A stretch of 64,000 bases of DNA from Porites lobata (Eukaryota; Cnidaria; Anthozoa; Scleractinia; Poritidae). Shown here piece after piece: positions 59,446 through 64,000 of the stretch. Each line of letters starts with the position of its first letter. Positions within the stretch are counted from its first letter, which is position 1. Below the pieces are notes generated by a model. It had not been told where the DNA came from. It made no database searches and saw only the letters and a list, made by a program, of their open reading frames with translations. The stretch lies in contig CALNXK010000033.1 in assembly GCA_942486035.1 (NCBI GenBank), positions 2,057,501-2,121,500 of the forward strand, given 5' to 3'. A program made the position numbers and the translations under genes.

Positions 59446-62400
59446 AAATATAACGTGAGTCATGTTATGTTATATAACATGTGTCATGTTATCTTATATA
59501 AGCTATGTCATGTTATCTTATATAACATGCGTCACGTTATGTTCTATAACGTCTGTCATGTTATGTTATATAACGTGTGTCATGTTATGTTATATAACGT
59601 GTGTCATGTTATGTTATATAACGTGTTTCATGTTATGTTATATAACGTGTGTCATGTTATGTTATTTAACGTGTGCCATGTTATGTTATAAAACGTGTCT
59701 CATGTTATGTTATATAACATATGTCATGTTATGTTATATAACATGTATCATGTTATGTTATATAACATGTGTCATATTATGTTATATAACATGTGTCATG
59801 TTATGTTCTATAACGTCTGTCATGTTATGTTATATAACGTGTGTCACGTTATGTTATATAACATGTGTCATGTTATGTTATATAACGTGTTTCATGTTAT
59901 GTTATATAACGTGTGTCATGTTATGTTATTTAACGTGTGCCATGTTATGTTATAAAACGTGTCTCATGTTATGTTATATAACATATGTCATGTTATGTTG
60001 TATAACATGTATCATGTTATGTTATATAACATGTGTCATATTATGTTATTTAACATGTGTCATGTTATGTTCTATAACGTCTGTCATGTTATGTTATATA
60101 ACGTGTGTCACGTTATGTTATATAACATGTGTCATGTTATGTTATATAACGTGTTTCATGTTATGTTATATAACGTGTGTCATGTTATGTTATATAACGT
60201 GAGTCATGTTATGTTATTTAACGTGTGCCATGTTATGTTATAAAACGTGTCTCATGTTATGTTATAGAACATATGTCATGTTATATTATATAACATGTAT
60301 CATGTTATGTTATATAACATGTGTCATGTTATGTTATATACCATGTGTCATGTTATGTTATATAATGTGAGTCATGTTATGTTATATAACGTGTGCCGTG
60401 TTATGTTATATAACGTGTGTAGTGTTATGTTATATAACGTCTGTCATGTTATGTTATATAACGTGTGTCACGTTATGTTATATAACGTGAGTCATGTTAT
60501 GTTATTTAACGTGTGCCATGTTATGATATAAAACGTGTCTCATGTTATGTTATAGAACATATGTCATGTTATGTTATATAACATGTATCATGTTATGTTA
60601 TACAACATGTGTCATGTTATGTTATATAACGTGAGTCATCTTATGTTATATAACGTGTGTCGTGTTATGTAATATAACGTGTGTTATGTCATGTTATAAC
60701 TTGTGTCATGTTATGTCATATAACGTGTGTGACGTTATGTTATATAACGTGTTTCATGTTATGTTATATAACGTGTTTCATGTTATGTTATATAACGTGT
60801 GTCATGTTATGTTATAAAATGTGTCATGTTATGTTATATAATGTGACTAATGTTATGTTATATAACGTGTGGCGTGTTATGTTATATAACGTGTGTCATG
60901 TTATGTTATATAACGTGAGTCATGTTATGTTATATAACATGTGTCATTTTATGTTATATGACGTGAGTCATGTTATGTTATATAACATGTGTTATGTTAT
61001 GTTAAATAACAAGTGTTATGTTATGTTATATAACGTGTGTCATGTTATGTTATATAACATGTGTCATGTTATGTTATATAACGTGAGTCATGTTAAGTTA
61101 TATAACCTGTGTCGTGTTATGTTATGTTATAACGTGTGTCATGTTATGTGATATAACGTGTGTCACGTTATCTTATATAACGTGTGTCATGTTATGTTAT
61201 ATAACGTGTGTCATGGTATGTTATATAACATAAAATATGTTATGTTATATAACATAAAATATGCTATGCTATATAACATGTGTCTTGTTGTGTTATCTAA
61301 CATTTGTCATGTTATCTCATATATCATGTGTCATGTAATGTTATATAACATAAAATATGTTATGTTATATAACGTGTGTTATGTTATGTTATATAACGTG
61401 AGTCATGTTATGTTATATAACATGTGTCATGTTATGTTATATAGCATGCGTCATGTTATGTTATATAACATGTGTCAAGTCATGCTATATAACATGTCTC
61501 ATGTTATGTATATACCGTGAGTCATGTTATGTTATATAACGTGTGTCATTATATGTTCTATAACATGTGTTATGTCATATAACGTTTGTCATGTTATGTT
61601 ATATAACATGTGTCATGTTGTGAACGTATAATATGTTGTTTTATAACATGAAATATGTCATGTTATATAACAAATGTTACCTTATGTTATATAACATTTG
61701 TCATGTTATGTTATATAACGTGAGTCATGTTATGTTATATAACGTGTGTTATGTCATGTTATAACGTATCTCCTGTTATGTGATATAACGTGTCTCACGT
61801 TATGTTATATAACGTGTTATGTTATATAACCTGTGTCGTGTTATGTTATATATCGTGTGTCATGTTATGTTATATAACGTTTGTCATGTTATGTTATATA
61901 ACAAGTGTCATGTAGTGAACGTAAAATATGTTGTTTTATAATATAAAATATGTCATGTTATATAACACATGTTACCTTATGTTATATAACATATGTTAGT
62001 TTATATAACATTTGTCATGTTATGTTATATAACATGAGTCATGCTATGTTATATCACGTGTGTCGCGTTATGTTATATAACATGTGTCATTTTATGTTAT
62101 ATAACGTGTGTCGTGTTATGTTATATAAAATGTGGCATGTTATGTTATGTTATATAACATGTGTCATGTCATGTTATGTAACAAAATATGTTATGTTATA
62201 TAATTTGTGTCTTGTCACTTTACTGATAAAGCGTGAGTCATGTCATGTAACATGTGTCATGTTATGTATATAACGTAAGTCACGTTATCTTATATAACGT
62301 GTGTCATGTTATGTTCTACAACATATGTTATGTTATATAACGTCTGTTATGTTATGTTATGTAACTTTTGTCATGTTATGTTATGTTATATAACTTGCGT

Positions 62401-64000
62401 CATGTTGTGAACGTTAAATATGTTATGTTATATAATCTAAAATATGTAATGTTATATAACACATGTTATGTTATATAACATGTGTCATGTTATGTTATGT
62501 AACATCTGTCATGTGATGTAATGTAACATAAAATATGTTTTGTTATATGACATATGTTACGTTATGTGATATAACATATGTTATTTTATATAACATGTGT
62601 CATGTTATGTTATATAACGTGAGTCATGTTATGTTATATAACGTGTGTTATGTCATGTTATAACGTGTGTCATGTTATGTGATATAACATGTGTCACGTT
62701 ATGTTATATAACATGTGTCATGTTCTGTTATATAACCTGTGTCGTTTTATGTCATATATCGTGGGTCATGTTATGTTATGTAACATGTGTCATTTTATGT
62801 TATGTAACGTGAGTTATGTTATATTATATAACACGTGTCATGTTATGTTATATAACATGTGTCACGCCGTGAACATAAAATATGTCATGTTATATAAAAC
62901 ATGTCGTGTTATGTTATATAACATATGTCATGTTATATAACAAAATATGTTATGTTTTAAAACATGTGTCTTGTTATATTATATAACGTTTGTCATGTTA
63001 TGTTATATAACATGTGTCATGTTGTCAACGTAAAATATGTTATGTTTTATAACATAAAATATGTCTTGTTATATAACACATGTTACCGTATGTTATATAA
63101 GTTATGTTATGTTATATAATATGTGTCATGTTATGTTATATCACGTGTGTCGCGTTATGTTATATAACATGTGTCATTTTATAATATATAACATCAGTCA
63201 TTTTATGTTATATAACATGTGTTATGTTATATAACACGTGTCATATTATGTTATATAACATGTGTCATGTTGTAAACATAAAATATGTAATGTTATATAA
63301 CACTTGTTACGTTATGTTATATAACATATGGTATGTTATACAACATGTGTTATGTTATGTTATGTAACATGTTTTATGTTATGTTATATAACATGTGTCA
63401 TGTTATGTTATATAACGTGTGTTATGTTATGTTATAACGTATCTCATGTTATGTGATATAACGTGTCTCACGTTATGTTATATAACATGTGTCAGGTTAT
63501 GTTATATCTCGTGAGTCATGTTATGTGTTATGTTATGTTATATAACGTCTACCATGTTATGTTATATAACGTTTGTCATGTTATGTTATATAACATGTGT
63601 CATGTTGTGAACGTAAAATATGTTGTTTTATAACATAAAATATGTCATATTATATAACACATGTTACCTTATGTTATATAACATTTGTCATGTTATGTTA
63701 TATAACGTGAGTCATGTTATGTTATGTCACGTGTGTCGCGTTATGTTATATAACATGTGTCATCTTATATTATATAACGTGAGTCATGTTATGTTGTATA
63801 ACATGTGTTATGTTATATAACACGTGTCATATTATGTTTTATAACATGTGTCATGTTGTAAACATAAAATATGTTGTTATATAACACATGTCGTGTTATG
63901 TTATATAGCGTGAGTCATGTTATGTTATATAACGTGTGTCGTGTTATGTTATATAAAATGTGTCATGTTAAGTTATGTTATATAAGATGTGTCATGTCGT
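59446..64000. repeat. 24-bp palindrome-bearing satellite, runs off the window
   Basis: The unit is 24 bp: ATGTTATG, TTATATAA and CGTGTGTC in sequence. It centres on the palindrome GTTATATAAC. The best-ordered part is 59,446-61,100. Beyond about 61,200 units with AACATAAAATATG and TTGTGAACGTAAAATATG inserts appear periodically. Because 24 is divisible by 3 and the unit has no stop in several frames, it yields open frames of repeated CHVMLYNV or MLCYITCV octapeptides. Confidence 0.95.

Noticed and set aside
59440..63820. A dozen long open frames (up to 246 codons) encoding CHVMLYNV/MLCYITCV repeats
   Set aside because: They are the 24-bp satellite read in frames without stops. Every frame of the same strand gives a similar octapeptide repeat, and there is no gene structure.

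Overview
The window is animal nuclear DNA, most likely from a cnidarian (a hexacoral such as a stony coral or anemone). It is AT-rich, its genes have many short exons with GT/AG introns, it is crowded with small inverted-repeat transposable elements, and one gene belongs to the metazoan ITPRID/KRAP family. There is no operon structure, CRISPR array or prokaryotic signal. The host assignment is an inference from style and gene content.

Left part (1-35,498). Three genes lie on the + strand. (1) 751-1908 is an intronless 385-residue coding region for an acidic, serine-rich, cysteine-rich protein of unknown function with a PP1-docking-like motif. (2) 5031-12542 is an eight-exon gene for a secreted 448-residue protein: a signal peptide, three copies of a cysteine-rich module (each built from two exons) and a short tail. 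Every intron is phase 1. It has a TATA box, and a poly(A) signal lies about 0.6 kb past the stop. (3) 19945-32970 is a ten-exon, 1,031-residue homologue of ITPRID2/KRAP, the protein that links the IP3 receptor to actin. All ten exons join in frame, and the IP3R-binding block, several short motifs and the C-terminal coiled coil are recognisable. Introns and gaps hold many foldback or TIR elements, a minus-strand LINE 3' end, a Crypton-type recombinase fragment and a 106-bp repeat family.

Middle (35,499-54,893). About 18 kb is a satellite of GATC-anchored octamers (GATCGTTA, GATCGCTA, GATCGATG and others). Landmark variants recur at spacings that are exact multiples of 8 bp, arranged in higher-order blocks of about 0.75 kb and about 3.2 kb. 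The array is interrupted by a tiny LINE 3' end (about 38,847-38,933) and by a 1.27-kb Mutator-like element (50,964-52,236) that keeps a transposase fragment. Its distal part changes composition and finally flips strand.

Right part (54,894-64,000). After about 4.5 kb of non-coding DNA with foldback elements, a second satellite runs from about 59,446 to the window end. Its 24-bp unit contains the palindrome GTTATATAAC. The unit length is divisible by three and lacks stops, so it produces long but meaningless open frames.

The genes show no sign of a shared pathway. The main points of interest are the exon-shuffled secreted protein, the early-animal ITPRID homologue and the two highly ordered satellites.
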